Counted from the first letter of the stretch, positions 10,898 to 22,119 are shown. The stretch is 64,000 nt of DNA from an uncultured Prochlorococcus sp. (GCF_902626525.1 NZ_CACOFR010000010.1:1-64000), one strand, 5' to 3'. Numbers and translations are program-made. The notes: a model not told the origin generated them from the sequence alone.

Positions 10898-12469
10898 TTA
10901 AAAAAAAGGGGTCATTTTCATAAATGTTTTATTAAGGATAAAACTAAGAGTAATAATTCTATGATTTGCTGAAGGTGCTCCAACATTACACGCTCCAAAT
11001 CCAGGATTAACTCCAATAGCAGGATAAGCTGCTGCGGATATAGATAATCGAAGCTTGCTACCTTTTATTAAACAAATATTTGTTGGCTGCATTTTGATTT
11101 GATAAATGCATCCTTCACTTATTTTGGAGTTTTTAACTCTTAAAAATCCAGTTGAGAACTGATTCACCTTCTCATTGTCTTCAACTAGAGATAAAGCAAG
11201 GCAAATATCGAAGTTGGGCTGATCACTTTTTGCAAGGATTTCTAATGTGGGAACTCCTTTGAAATATTGATCTTCTTTAAAAGAATTGGTTTGAAAAACA
11301 CCTACATCCAAACGTTTATCGATAATATTTCTATCAAATTTTCCTGGATTTGGACCTAAATGACCACCGTCGGATGGAGTGGGTCTCCAAGGGTCATTAA
11401 CAATTGTGAACCATCCGGATCCTTTTGAATCTATGGTCAGACTTCCATCTTCAATTTCTACATTTGCTGCGCCATCGCTTTTGAGCCCGAAAATAAATTC
11501 AGGGTAAAATCTATTATCTAATTCGTCCCATTTATTTAATGAAATATTCCATATTTTCTGCTCTGTTTTATTATTCTCAAAGTTTAATCCTTTATCTAAT
11601 TTTAAATGTTTATTAAAAAAATTTAATAAAGATTTTTGTGAACCCTCCCACCAATTTAGATGAGTGGCATTTCCAACAAGTATCTCTGGACTACCTCCTG
11701 CCTCTTTAGATTTTTTATAAAGATCAAATGCACCTTTTAAATGTGGATCCCAAAGTCCTCCAATAATCAACATAGGTTGTTTAATCCATGTTGAAATCGG
11801 CTTGAATTCTTCAAAAGGGTAATCTTTTTCCAAATCTTTAAGCCATAGCAAAACAAAGTTATTAGGATCATATTTTTTTAAAATATCAATTCCTTCAATT
11901 AGATAGCTTTTATTTTCTAGGGCTAATCTTATCTTTTTCCACTCAAATAAATTATTTTCTTTTTTCATTTTTAATGCTGCTATTTGCAATCCCCAAGCAA
12001 TATTGTTATGCCACCAATATGCTCCTCCATCTGAGCACCAATGATCTTTAACACTCATCCCAGTCATTGCTGGAGATAAACAGTCGGGGGGATTTGAATT
12101 TGATTCACCGGTTAGTTGAGTAAATCCTTGATATGAAAAACCATATAAGCCAAGTTTTCCATTACATTCTTTGAGGGACCTTACCCATTCGTGTGTTTCT
12201 GAAGTATCGCTCGCTTCTTGTGTGAAACCATTAAAGTCTCCTTCAGAAGCGCCCATCCCTCTAACATCTTGAATTACTACCATATACCCTTTTGAAGCCC
12301 ACCATTCAGGGTGAGAATAGGTTATTGTTGAAGCTATCTCTCTTCCATAAGGTTGTCTCATTAATAATGCAGGCCATGGCCCATTACCTTTAGGTAACCA
12401 AATCCTTGAAATCAGTCTGATCCCATCTCGAAGTTCAAGAGACTTGTCAAACCATCGTGAACCATACAT
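10898..12469 (-). CDS. CocE/NonD-family (X-Pro dipeptidyl-peptidase-like) hydrolase
   Basis: 'DGIRLISRIWLP...LLMRQPYGR', 'GYMVVIQDVRGMGASEG', 'LGLYGFSYQGFTQL' (GxSxxG nucleophile elbow). Track start is 12511; the ATG at 12469 (MYGSRWFDKS) removes the overlap with the upstream gene, so I prefer it. Confidence 0.85.
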   Translation of the reverse strand: MYGSRWFDKSLELRDGIRLISRIWLPKGNGPWPALLMRQPYGREIASTITYSHPEWWASKGYMVVIQDVRGMGASEGDFNGFTQEASDTSETHEWVRSLKECNGKLGLYGFSYQGFTQLTGESNSNPPDCLSPAMTGMSVKDHWCSDGGAYWWHNNIAWGLQIAALKMKKENNLFEWKKIRLALENKSYLIEGIDILKKYDPNNFVLLWLKDLEKDYPFEEFKPISTWIKQPMLIIGGLWDPHLKGAFDLYKKSKEAGGSPEILVGNATHLNWWEGSQKSLLNFFNKHLKLDKGLNFENNKTEQKIWNISLNKWDELDNRFYPEFIFGLKSDGAANVEIEDGSLTIDSKGSGWFTIVNDPWRPTPSDGGHLGPNPGKFDRNIIDKRLDVGVFQTNSFKEDQYFKGVPTLEILAKSDQPNFDICLALSLVEDNEKVNQFSTGFLRVKNSKISEGCIYQIKMQPTNICLIKGSKLRLSISAAAYPAIGVNPGFGACNVGAPSANHRIITLSFILNKTFMKMTPFF

Positions 12470-12476
12470 ATAAGCT

Positions 12477-12743
12477 TTAGATAATATCTGGACAGTGCAG
12501 TCCGATGACATAAATAGAAAAGATCTCTGCGTTCACTGGAGTTAAATTATTTTTTTTTGATACAAACTCTATAGCTTTATCTGAACTAGCTGAAATACCT
12601 TTTGAATTAAACTCTCTAAACTTATTACAAATATTCATTGCTTCATCTGGATTCTTTTTTACGCTTTCTAATAAGTTAGATTGACCAAAAACTGGATATA
12701 AAGAGTTTGAAAATAAAAATAATAAAAATAAGAAAGATTTCAT
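12477..12743 (-). CDS. Small secreted conserved hypothetical protein
   Basis: 88 aa with a clear signal peptide 'MKSFLFLLFLFSNSLYPVFG' and two downstream cysteines ('MNICNKF', 'GLHCPDII'). Confidence 0.7.
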   Translation of the reverse strand: MKSFLFLLFLFSNSLYPVFGQSNLLESVKKNPDEAMNICNKFREFNSKGISASSDKAIEFVSKKNNLTPVNAEIFSIYVIGLHCPDII

Positions 12744-12795
12744 TATTGCTCACTTTTTTTAAATTCTACATTAAAAAAATTTTTTAACCACAATT

Positions 12796-13203
12796 TCAAA
12801 TGGATTTATAAATTTGTTTGGCTCTTGTAATCCATTTTTTTAAGAGGGTAAAAGTTATATCTGTCTTAGTTTTTACTCTAAGGCTTCTTTCTAGTCTCCC
12901 AATTTTAAGTTCTAATTCGTAAGGAGTAGATAGTGATAATGATTTTGTAGAACTAATACCGCAATGTAAAAGTAGATATGCTTGCGGTGGAGAAATTCCA
13001 ATTTCCTTTTTAAAAATAGCTATAGCTCTAATTTTTTTTAAATTATTTAATGTACATAGTGGAGATTTTCTTTGAATCTCATTTATGTCTATGTCTGAAA
13101 GATTACCAAGTACCTCGAAATCAATTAAATTATTTTGAATAAAAAAAGATTTCTCATGCCTAAAGTTTATTGGCAAAAAATCTAAAAAGGTTTTGCTTTG
13201 CAT
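12796..13203 (-). CDS. Conserved cyanobacterial hypothetical, DUF4332-like
   Basis: 135 aa; 'LLHCGISSTKSLSLSTPYELELKIGRLERSL' resembles a helix-hairpin-helix-like DUF4332 segment; family name uncertain. Confidence 0.6.
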   Translation of the reverse strand: MQSKTFLDFLPINFRHEKSFFIQNNLIDFEVLGNLSDIDINEIQRKSPLCTLNNLKKIRAIAIFKKEIGISPPQAYLLLHCGISSTKSLSLSTPYELELKIGRLERSLRVKTKTDITFTLLKKWITRAKQIYKSI

Positions 13204-13214
13204 TATTTTAGAGA

Positions 13215-13658
13215 CTAATTCATTTTGACATTTTTCTGAACTTCTCCAATTACAACAGGTTTACTTATACCATCTGAAATTTTTTCAAGTTTTCTTATCT
13301 TTATTTTTACATTCGCACCCGACCTGCTACCTTTTCTGAGGTTCTCTGATAATTCCTCTAAAGTTGGTTGAATAGACTCTTTTGGAAAGTCTTCCTCTGC
13401 TTTAGCGATAATCAAATCGAACCCGTTGTCATAAACAATTGGGACGTATCTTGCATCTTCTATTACTACTTTTTCAGTATAACTTTGTATAAATGCCCAA
13501 CTACTTAAAGAGAGTAATAATGAGAAAATTGTTGCTCCTATTATTCGGAATTTAAACCCAAAATTAAAGATAAAAGCAGTTATTGAGCATATGAAAAGGA
13601 ATATTCCAATGAGTCCAAAAATTTTGGGCGTGTTCTCTAATAGTTCAAAAAAAGACAT
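13215..13658 (-). CDS. Ycf51-like (DUF2518) membrane protein
   Basis: 147 aa with N-terminal TM helices followed by 'DARYVPIVYDNGFDLIIAKAEEDFP', as in cyanobacterial Ycf51 proteins. Confidence 0.7.
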   Translation of the reverse strand: MSFFELLENTPKIFGLIGIFLFICSITAFIFNFGFKFRIIGATIFSLLLSLSSWAFIQSYTEKVVIEDARYVPIVYDNGFDLIIAKAEEDFPKESIQPTLEELSENLRKGSRSGANVKIKIRKLEKISDGISKPVVIGEVQKNVKMN

Positions 13659-13710
13659 TTACTGGCTTTGACCTAATTAATTTCTTATATTTTGTAAGCC
13701 TACCTTATTT

Positions 13711-16700
13711 TTGGGTTCTAACTTGAAAAAAATTAGATCTCTAAATTTAAATATAAAAATTCTATTTTTAGGGATGTTTTTATCCTTAGGATTTATTGGC
13801 ACACTTTTATTAAATGATTTTTTAAGAGTAAACTATAGTTCAAGGAAATCAGATCTTGAAGATAGTGTTGAGAAATTTTTAAATAAAAAGATTTATTTAG
13901 GCGATTATTCAGGGATTAGATTTCTAGGTATTGCTATTGGTAATTCAAAAATTATTGATAAAAAAAATATAGATTCTGAAATTACAGCTAAAAATGTATA
14001 TATAGGTATTATGCCTTTTAGATCTTTTTTAAAACAAAAATGGATTTTTAAAGTAATACCAAAGCAAACTGAAATTAATATAGATAGTGATTTTTTAAAA
14101 AGGGATAAAAAAAATAAAAAAGCAAGAATACAAAAAAAATCAAAATCAAATTTTGACTTAAATATTAAGTTAAATAAATATGCAATTCTAAATTTTAAAA
14201 ATTCAGGATTGAAAATAAAAGTAAAAGGTAATGTGATCTATAAGAAAAATAATAGACAAATAATTGCAAATCTTAAATCTAAATTTGATGAAAAAGGTTT
14301 TTTAAAATTTAAATTTAATACAAATTTAAAGCAAGACTTCTTAAAGCTTGAATTATTTTCTAGGGGATTAGATCTTCAGAATTCAGAATATATTATTGGG
14401 AACAGAAAAATTAGTTTTAAAAAAGGGATTTTTAAGTCAAACATTAAATTTAATAAATCATCAACGCAAACATTTTGTAAAGGAAGATTTTCTTTTAATA
14501 ATCTAAAAATAAAATCTGAAGCTTTATCGGAGAATATAAACTCAGCCTCAACAAGTTTTTTTTGCAAAGATAATAATTTAGTAGGAATTTCAGAAAAATT
14601 AAATTATGGAACTTTAACCTCAAATTTCAATCTAAATGTTCCATTAAGCAAAAGTTCAAATAATATTGATTTTAAAGGAAGTGTTGGATACATTAATAGT
14701 CTTAACCCAGATATCAAATTATCAGGAAATATTCCTTATTGGTTTGATAAGAGAGGTGTTAATTTTGGGAATATTTATTCTAGTTTCAAAATAAATAGAA
14801 CTCAATTATCTAATCTAAATATCTTTCGAAAAAATGATATAAGGGGTTTCATTACTGCTAAAGGAGAATTAAAAGGGAAAATTAGTGATCCTGATATTTC
14901 GATCAACTTTAATGTTGATTATCCGCACTACAAAGGGATTCGTATTAGAGAAATATGGGAGGGTGAGATCATAAATGATAATAATGATTTTCTATTAAAT
15001 ATGAGAAATAGATATTCTCCAATTCCTTCATTCCTCTCAGTGAAGTTTAATTCTGAACTTAAATTAGATAATTTAACTTTTAGTAGGGTATTCAACTCTA
15101 GTAAAGGGAGTATAGGAATATTTAAAGAGGATAATAAGTATATTTGGAGCGCTGATAATTTCCCTATTGATGAACTTGAATTGTCTTTAAAAAATAATCA
15201 ATTCGATAGAATTAATGGAATTATTAATGGTGCAGGATCAATATCTTATGATCAGTCTTATCTTGAAGGGCGACTAGCTTGGAGTTTAGGTAAATATAGA
15301 AATATAAAGTTAGCCAATTCATTATTTGACTTTAGCTTCCAAGATAATTCTTTTTATGTCAACTCATCACTTTATCCAATTGATGGGGGAGTTATCGAAG
15401 TCGAATACAATCCAAATAAAAATGATTCAATTAATTTAGACTTCAAGAATATAACAACTAGTTGGACGATCCTTACGGCAGTTGATATTTTTAATTTTGA
15501 TAATAAGAAAGTTATTCCAACAAAAAGATCGAATATCTTGGAAGATTTGGAGATAAATAAAAATAATTATTCTTTTAAAGAGAGGATCGACTTTATAAAT
15601 AACTTTATTGAAAATAATATCGCTTTAGATGACAAATTCAACTTGCGAAAGTATTTCAATAAATTCAGTAGTAGATATAATGCAAAAGTAACTATTAAAG
15701 GGGATAGACCAAAAAACTATAAATTAAACGCAAAACTAAATGGCTATCTAACTGTCTCTAAAGACGATAACAAAAATAATAAAGAGGAATTTTCTATAGC
15801 TTTGGAAGGAGGTTTATTAAAAGGTAATGGTTCTTTAAGAATTAAAAAAATTCCATTAAGTACTGCAAATATATTTTTAAAACGTCCAATAGATTTCATT
15901 GGTGGGTTGGATATGAATTTAATTTATAATCTTGATACAAAATCTTTTTCTAGTGAAATTTACTCAAATAATTCATCAATAAAAAACAACAAAATATTTT
16001 TTGATAAAGGACTTATTGAATTTAACAAATCTATTTTTGATATTGATTTTTCCTTGCTTGTAAATGACTCAGAAATCCCAATAAATATTCAAGGCAAAAT
16101 ACCAATAAACAAAAAAGATAACTTGGATTTAAGATTGATTGGAAATGGAAAATTTATTGATTTAATTGATATTTTTGCTGATGATTACTTTTCCTTTAAA
16201 GAAGGTGATATTAATCTTAGATTGATAATAAAAGGTAAGATTAATAAACCAATACTAAATGGATTTATCGTAATAAAAGATTCTGAAATTGATTTTTATA
16301 ACAATATAATAAAAGATATTAATAGCTTGATAATATTTGATTTTGATTATTTAGAGATTAAAAATCTAAAGGCAAAATCCAAAAATTCTGGAAATATTTT
16401 TATTAAAGGTTCTTTGCCTTTTTATAAAAAGAATGAATTTAAGAATTCAGAAATTAATTTGATAGCAAATAAATTAAATATAAACTCAGATAATTTTAAT
16501 TTTTCAGTTGATTCAGATATAAGCTTAAGTGGGTCATTTGAGAATCCTGTTTTGGGAGGTAATTTATCCCTTAATAATGGATTCATTAATTTTAATAGCC
16601 CTAATCAAAATAATAAAATAGATAATAATATTGAAAGAAAAGAATATAAACAGGATTGGCCAGAACTCTTTTGGAATAAGAATAATAATATTGAAATAAT

Positions 16701-17670
16701 CTCAAATGAAACAATTTTGAATTCTGTTCTATTAGGTGAAACTTTACCAAATTATTTTGATAATTTGAGCTTTAATAATCTCAAATTAAAACTTGGACCA
16801 GATTTCAAACTTCAATATTCCGAGATAATTCAAGCTTATTTAGATACCAAGTTAGATCTTAATATAAATGGAGGTGTAGGAAAAGATTTAAATGCTAGAG
16901 GCCTTATTTACCTTGAGAAAGGTAGAGCAAATTTATATACTACCCCGTTTAAGCTTGATAAAAACAAAGATAACTATATCTTATTTGCATCAAGAAGTGG
17001 TGTAGTACCATTTATTAACTTTTCACTAGTTAGTAAAGTTCCAGATTCAATAATACCTATAAGTCAAAATAATCAGGATTCAAATATCGCAAGTGATCTT
17101 GATGCAGATGAGACTTCACGTGTTTTTGGATCATTTGGAATTGGAAATACAAGGCTTATTAAAATTGAGGCTTCTTATGAAGGATTTTTAGATCAATTAT
17201 CTTTTGAAGATGAAAATAAAAGAATTCAATTAAGGAGCACTCCAAGTTACAATAGATCACAAATTATTGGTTTAATTGGAGGTAACTCTGCAAATTTAAT
17301 AAATAGGGCATTTATTTCGCAACTTAATAATGCAAATGCTTTTAGTGAAAGATTTCAATTGTCTTTATATCCAGCTTTAATAGAAAATAATGATTCTCTT
17401 AATAATATTTTTTCCAATGAAAATTTAGATATTGAGAATGATCAACAGTCATCTTCTAATAAGAAATTCTCTTCTCAAGCTTGGGTCGCTGAACTAGGAT
17501 TTGATATTACCGATGCAATAAATTTTGCTTTTCAAACCGTTCCAGGTAGAGATGACCTTTCTCCTTTAGGAATTCTGACTTTTCAGGCCAATCCAAACTT
17601 GGAATTATTAGGTTCTTATGACTCTGATGGGGATTGGAAAAGTCAAGTTCAATTATTTTTTAGATATTAA
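13711..17670 (+). CDS. tamB: TamB/DUF490-family translocation and assembly protein
   Basis: 1319 aa; one N-terminal TM, long repetitive beta-rich body, C-terminal 'ARGLIYLEKGRANLYTTPFKLDKNKDNYILFAS...FTFQANPNLELLGSYDSDGDWKSQVQLFFRY' typical of the DUF490 C-terminus. TTG start. Confidence 0.85.
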   Translation: MGSNLKKIRSLNLNIKILFLGMFLSLGFIGTLLLNDFLRVNYSSRKSDLEDSVEKFLNKKIYLGDYSGIRFLGIAIGNSKIIDKKNIDSEITAKNVYIGIMPFRSFLKQKWIFKVIPKQTEINIDSDFLKRDKKNKKARIQKKSKSNFDLNIKLNKYAILNFKNSGLKIKVKGNVIYKKNNRQIIANLKSKFDEKGFLKFKFNTNLKQDFLKLELFSRGLDLQNSEYIIGNRKISFKKGIFKSNIKFNKSSTQTFCKGRFSFNNLKIKSEALSENINSASTSFFCKDNNLVGISEKLNYGTLTSNFNLNVPLSKSSNNIDFKGSVGYINSLNPDIKLSGNIPYWFDKRGVNFGNIYSSFKINRTQLSNLNIFRKNDIRGFITAKGELKGKISDPDISINFNVDYPHYKGIRIREIWEGEIINDNNDFLLNMRNRYSPIPSFLSVKFNSELKLDNLTFSRVFNSSKGSIGIFKEDNKYIWSADNFPIDELELSLKNNQFDRINGIINGAGSISYDQSYLEGRLAWSLGKYRNIKLANSLFDFSFQDNSFYVNSSLYPIDGGVIEVEYNPNKNDSINLDFKNITTSWTILTAVDIFNFDNKKVIPTKRSNILEDLEINKNNYSFKERIDFINNFIENNIALDDKFNLRKYFNKFSSRYNAKVTIKGDRPKNYKLNAKLNGYLTVSKDDNKNNKEEFSIALEGGLLKGNGSLRIKKIPLSTANIFLKRPIDFIGGLDMNLIYNLDTKSFSSEIYSNNSSIKNNKIFFDKGLIEFNKSIFDIDFSLLVNDSEIPINIQGKIPINKKDNLDLRLIGNGKFIDLIDIFADDYFSFKEGDINLRLIIKGKINKPILNGFIVIKDSEIDFYNNIIKDINSLIIFDFDYLEIKNLKAKSKNSGNIFIKGSLPFYKKNEFKNSEINLIANKLNINSDNFNFSVDSDISLSGSFENPVLGGNLSLNNGFINFNSPNQNNKIDNNIERKEYKQDWPELFWNKNNNIEIISNETILNSVLLGETLPNYFDNLSFNNLKLKLGPDFKLQYSEIIQAYLDTKLDLNINGGVGKDLNARGLIYLEKGRANLYTTPFKLDKNKDNYILFASRSGVVPFINFSLVSKVPDSIIPISQNNQDSNIASDLDADETSRVFGSFGIGNTRLIKIEASYEGFLDQLSFEDENKRIQLRSTPSYNRSQIIGLIGGNSANLINRAFISQLNNANAFSERFQLSLYPALIENNDSLNNIFSNENLDIENDQQSSSNKKFSSQAWVAELGFDITDAINFAFQTVPGRDDLSPLGILTFQANPNLELLGSYDSDGDWKSQVQLFFRY

Positions 17671-17736
17671 GTCACTTACAAAATTAGTTTAAAGAATCTT
17701 TAATCTGAATTACTATTAAATTAATTAATAATTATC

Positions 17737-19047
17737 ATGGCTAATACCTTTGAAGTCCCTCAACCAGGGAATGAACTTTTAAAAAAAGCTGATCAAGTTC
17801 GTTTTGCATCAATAAAAGTTAGTCAAACTGAAAATCATATTAGAATTAAAGCCTTAAATTTTATGGCTGATTATCTAGAAAAAAATACTAAAGAAATTTT
17901 AGATGCTAATAATGAAGACTATAAAAATGCAGAAAGGAAAGGAATTTCAAATGCTTTACTCTTTAGATTAAAATTATCAAAAGAAAAATTAAATTTAGGA
18001 ATTGAAGGAATAAGAAAAGTTGGAGAATTGGCTGATCCTGTAAATCAAATACAAATTAAAAGAGAGCTTTCTAAGGGACTTGTCCTAGAAAGAAAAACTG
18101 TTCCAATTGGAGTCCTTGGGGTCATTTTTGAATCGAGACCAGATGCCGTTATGCAGATTAGTGCTTTAGCAATAAGATCAGGCAATGGAGTAATACTAAA
18201 GGGCGGTAGTGAAGCAAATTTAACAAATACTGCAATAGTTAATGCACTGCAAGAGGGTTTATTTGAATCAGGGATTGATAAGAATGCAATATGCTTACTT
18301 AAAAGTAGAAAAGATAGTATGTCGATGTTGAATCTTGAGAACTATATTAACTTAATAATTCCGAGAGGAAGTAATGAATTAGTTAAATTTATTCAAGAGA
18401 ATACAAGAATTCCTGTCCTAGGACATGCTGATGGAATTTGTCATTTGTTCATAGATAATGAGGCAAATCTTGAAGTAGCTTTATCAGTCGCTCTAGACAG
18501 CAAAATTCAATATCCTGCAGCGTGTAATGCTATTGAAACTTTATTAGTGCATAAAGAAATTGCACCAGTTTTTCTTGAAAAAGCTATACCTTTATTTAAT
18601 TCTAATAAAGTTAAATTAATTGGAGATAAAAGATCAGTTGAATTAGGTTTAAAGTATGAGGCTACTTTAGAAGATTGGCAAACTGAATATTTAGATTTAA
18701 TTTTATCGATAAAAATTGTTGATGATCTTGATGAGGCAATTACCCATATTAGAAAATTCAGTTCAAAACATACAGATGGAATAATTACTGAAAATTTAAG
18801 TGCTGCGAATAAATTTATGAATGAAGTTGATAGTGCAGGTGTTTTTCATAATTGCTCTACAAGGTTTGCCGATGGATTTAGGTATGGATTTGGAGCTGAA
18901 GTTGGAATATCTACTCAAACTCTTCCTCCAAGAGGACCTGTAGGTCTGGAGGGTTTGGTAACTTATAAATATTTCTTAAAAGGCAATGGGAATATAGTTA
19001 AAGATTTCTCATATGGAAAAGCTATATATACTCATAAAGATCTTTGA
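17737..19047 (+). CDS. proA: Glutamate-5-semialdehyde dehydrogenase
   Basis: 'RKTVPIGVLGVIFESRPDAVMQISALAIRSGNGVILKGGSEA', 'PAACNAIETLLVH', 'GAEVGISTQTLPPRGPVGLEGL'. Confidence 0.98.
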   Translation: MANTFEVPQPGNELLKKADQVRFASIKVSQTENHIRIKALNFMADYLEKNTKEILDANNEDYKNAERKGISNALLFRLKLSKEKLNLGIEGIRKVGELADPVNQIQIKRELSKGLVLERKTVPIGVLGVIFESRPDAVMQISALAIRSGNGVILKGGSEANLTNTAIVNALQEGLFESGIDKNAICLLKSRKDSMSMLNLENYINLIIPRGSNELVKFIQENTRIPVLGHADGICHLFIDNEANLEVALSVALDSKIQYPAACNAIETLLVHKEIAPVFLEKAIPLFNSNKVKLIGDKRSVELGLKYEATLEDWQTEYLDLILSIKIVDDLDEAITHIRKFSSKHTDGIITENLSAANKFMNEVDSAGVFHNCSTRFADGFRYGFGAEVGISTQTLPPRGPVGLEGLVTYKYFLKGNGNIVKDFSYGKAIYTHKDL

Positions 19048-19421
19048 AATTTATGAATATGGAAACATTTTTAAAAATTGAAAAAATAAAACTTTGGGCT
19101 AGAGTTGGTGTCCTTGATGAAGAGAGACAAACAGGACAACTGTTTAATTTGGATGTATTTTTGTGGACTGATTTTGAAAAGTGCACTTCAAATGATGATA
19201 TAAAAAAAACAGTTGACTATTCAAAATTAGTTGAAATTTTAAAAGATCAGTCAAGAGAAATATATTGTTTAACAATCGAAAAATACTCAAATGCAATTTT
19301 AGAAATAATTGATAAGAAATTTAAGCTCTCTAAAATAAAAATTATTTTGACAAAATGTCATCCTCCAATTGCTGGCTTTGATGGGAAGGTTTCAATAATA
19401 AGAATTCTTGAAAATAAGTAA
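19044..19421 (+). CDS. folB: Dihydroneopterin aldolase
   Basis: 'LKIEKIKLWARVGVLDEERQTGQLFNLDVFL...TVDYSKLVEIL' and 'KCHPPIAGFDGKVSI'. The ATG inside 'NMETFL' may be the true start. Confidence 0.92.
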   Translation: MKFMNMETFLKIEKIKLWARVGVLDEERQTGQLFNLDVFLWTDFEKCTSNDDIKKTVDYSKLVEILKDQSREIYCLTIEKYSNAILEIIDKKFKLSKIKIILTKCHPPIAGFDGKVSIIRILENK

Positions 19422-19426
19422 AAGTT

Positions 19427-20020
19427 TTGGAAAATAGGAATCCCATTATATTGATTCATGGGCTTTGGAATACTTCAAGTATTTTTTCTTCTATCACTTC
19501 AAAACTTGATGATATTGGAATTGAATATTTTGCCCCAACGCTTAATCATTCATATGGAATGACTTCAATTATTGATTTATCTCATGTATTAAATGATTTA
19601 ATTTTAGAGAAGTATGGTTTATATAAAGAAGTAGATATTTTGGGCTTCTCTATGGGAGGAATAATTGGTAGATATTGGCTTCAAAATTTTTATGGTTATA
19701 AAAGAACAAGAAGATTTATGTCTATAGGTTCCCCTCACAAAGGAACATTAATTGCACAATTAGTACCCAAATACCCTTTTAGAGGAATCTCAGAGATGAA
19801 AATAAAGAGTAAATTTTTGAGTGAACTTGAAAAAAATGATGTTTTTCTTAAAGATATCGAGTGTATAAGCTTCTTCACTTACTGGGATCTTATGGTTTTC
19901 CCCAGCTGGTGGACTAATTTAGATATTGGGGAAAAAATATCACTAAACGTATATAAACATAGAAATTTAGTGAGAAATAAATTTTCTGTTGAAAAAATAA
20001 TCGGAAAAATTATGATGTAG
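19427..20020 (+). CDS. Alpha/beta hydrolase, lipase-like
   Basis: 'PIILIHGLWNTSSIF', 'VDILGFSMGGIIGRYWL' (GFSMGG nucleophile elbow), 'SIGSPHKGTLIAQL'. Confidence 0.85.
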   Translation: MENRNPIILIHGLWNTSSIFSSITSKLDDIGIEYFAPTLNHSYGMTSIIDLSHVLNDLILEKYGLYKEVDILGFSMGGIIGRYWLQNFYGYKRTRRFMSIGSPHKGTLIAQLVPKYPFRGISEMKIKSKFLSELEKNDVFLKDIECISFFTYWDLMVFPSWWTNLDIGEKISLNVYKHRNLVRNKFSVEKIIGKIMM

Positions 20021-22100
20021 CTCTTGATAAGCCTAAGTGTCTTATTAAGGATTCTGTTTTTGGTTCTCTACCTCTGAATAGTTTGAATATCTCTAATGGA
20101 GGTAAGCTTCCTCCTAAGCTAAGTACTGTATCTTTAAATTTCTTCCCTATTAACTTTAAATTTTCAATATTTTCAAGATCAGCTTCCTCAAACATAGAAA
20201 AAGCATCAGCACTTAGAACTTCAGCCCATTTATATGAGTAATATCCAGCTGAATAGCCTCCTGCAAAAATATGACTAAAACAACAAAGAAATTGATCTTC
20301 TTGGATTGGTGCAATTACAGTAGTTTCTTCTGCAACTTCTCTTCTGATCTCATCAGCAGTTTTAACTTTGTTTTTTTCAATATTACTGTGTAATCTCAGA
20401 TCTGTAATCGCAAAATGCAATTGTCTAAGTGTAGCCATACCACAATTAAAAGTTCTATTCTTTAATAGCTTTTCAAAATTCTCATCGGATAATTTTTCTC
20501 CTGTTTTATAGTGTCTAGCAATATTTAAAAGAGTGTTTTTATGGAAACACCAGTTTTCCATAAATTGACTAGGAAGTTCGACTGCATCCCACTCTACGTT
20601 GTTAATACCAGCCGCTTGAGGAAGATTTACAGTAGTAAGCATATGTTGAAGACCATGACCAAATTCATGAAAAAGTGTCTGAACTTCCTCGAAACTCATC
20701 AAACTAGGTTTATCTTTAGATGGTGGAGTCTGATTGCAAACAAGATAAGCTACAGGTAGAGTATTTTTACCAAGATTATTTTTATTTAAACATTCATCCA
20801 TCCAAGCTCCTCCTCTTTTTGTCTCTGGACGAGAATATGGATCGAGGTAAAAAGATGCTATCTTTTCTTCTCGTTTATCGAGGATATTGAAAAACAATAC
20901 TTCATCATTCCAAGAAGGTGCTCCACTAGTCGCTTCGACAACTTTAATTTCAAATAACTTTTCGCTTAGTCTAAATAAGCCTTTTAAAACATCATTTAGT
21001 GGGAACCAAGGCCTCAATGACTCTTGGTCTAAATTAAGCTTTTCCTTTCTAAGAAGTTCGGACCAATAACTTATGTCCCATGGCTCTATATTCTGAGATT
21101 GCGGAAAGCCATTTGATTTGGCAAATTTATCAAGCTTTTTTAATTCATTTTTTGCTGTTTTAAATGCTGGTTCTCTCAATTCCTCTAAAAGGTTTTCAAC
21201 ATTTTTAATTTCTTTGGCCATTTTCGTTGACAAACTCAATTCTGCCCAACTTTTATATCCAAGAAGATTAGCCTGTTTTGTTCTAAGAGATAATATCTCT
21301 TCAATAATTTGAGAATTATTTTCTTTTCCTTGCGAAGCCCTCCCCACAAAGGATTTGTAAAGTTTTTCTCTGAGGTTTCTGTCAGTAGCATATGTCATAA
21401 ACGCCGTGTAAGTTGGAATATCTAGACTTAGTTTCCATGGCCCATTTTTGACATTAACTTCTCCATCTTTTTTTAAATGATTGCGAGCAGATATTGCCAT
21501 TAATTCAAGAACTCGCTCAGGTAGACCATCAACTTCAGATTTTTTATTTAATATTAAAAACCAATTATTAGTTGCATCAAGAACATTGTTGCTAAAGTCA
21601 GTTGATAGCTTCCCAAGCTTTTCTGAAATATTGTTGAAATCTTCCTGATCTTTCTTTTTTAAAGAAATTCCTTTATGCTGCATCTCAAGAATTTCCTTAT
21701 CTAAAATTCTATTTCTTATTTGATCAAAGTTATTTGTCTCTTTAAGCTTGACTAAAGATTTATAAATTATTTTACTTTGTCCAAATTTGTTACTCAAGCT
21801 AATAATCTCCGGAAGAAATTTTGAATAAATATGTCTAAGACTTTCGGAGTTATTTACGGCATTTAGGTGGCTGATTACTCCCCAGCTCCACCTAAGAATT
21901 TCATTGACTTCATTTAAAGGATTTATTACTTTATCCCAGTTCAAATCATTTTGAATCAAATAATCAGATAAGTTATTCTCTATATTTTCAAAATCTTTGC
22001 CTATTTTGTCTATTACCTCTGGAAATTGTTGACTGATATTTTCTGGAGTAAATTTTTTAAATTCTGGTAATTCTCCATATTTAAAAATTGAGGTTTGCAT
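20010..22100 (-). CDS. prlC: M3-family oligopeptidase (oligopeptidase A)
   Basis: Zinc motif 'LFHEFGHGLQHML' (HEFGH) and M3 C-terminal 'FAGGYSAGYYSYKWAEVLSADAF'. Confidence 0.95.
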   Translation of the reverse strand: MQTSIFKYGELPEFKKFTPENISQQFPEVIDKIGKDFENIENNLSDYLIQNDLNWDKVINPLNEVNEILRWSWGVISHLNAVNNSESLRHIYSKFLPEIISLSNKFGQSKIIYKSLVKLKETNNFDQIRNRILDKEILEMQHKGISLKKKDQEDFNNISEKLGKLSTDFSNNVLDATNNWFLILNKKSEVDGLPERVLELMAISARNHLKKDGEVNVKNGPWKLSLDIPTYTAFMTYATDRNLREKLYKSFVGRASQGKENNSQIIEEILSLRTKQANLLGYKSWAELSLSTKMAKEIKNVENLLEELREPAFKTAKNELKKLDKFAKSNGFPQSQNIEPWDISYWSELLRKEKLNLDQESLRPWFPLNDVLKGLFRLSEKLFEIKVVEATSGAPSWNDEVLFFNILDKREEKIASFYLDPYSRPETKRGGAWMDECLNKNNLGKNTLPVAYLVCNQTPPSKDKPSLMSFEEVQTLFHEFGHGLQHMLTTVNLPQAAGINNVEWDAVELPSQFMENWCFHKNTLLNIARHYKTGEKLSDENFEKLLKNRTFNCGMATLRQLHFAITDLRLHSNIEKNKVKTADEIRREVAEETTVIAPIQEDQFLCCFSHIFAGGYSAGYYSYKWAEVLSADAFSMFEEADLENIENLKLIGKKFKDTVLSLGGSLPPLEIFKLFRGREPKTESLIRHLGLSRATS

Positions 22101-22119
22101 TTATTTAAGTAAATAGGAC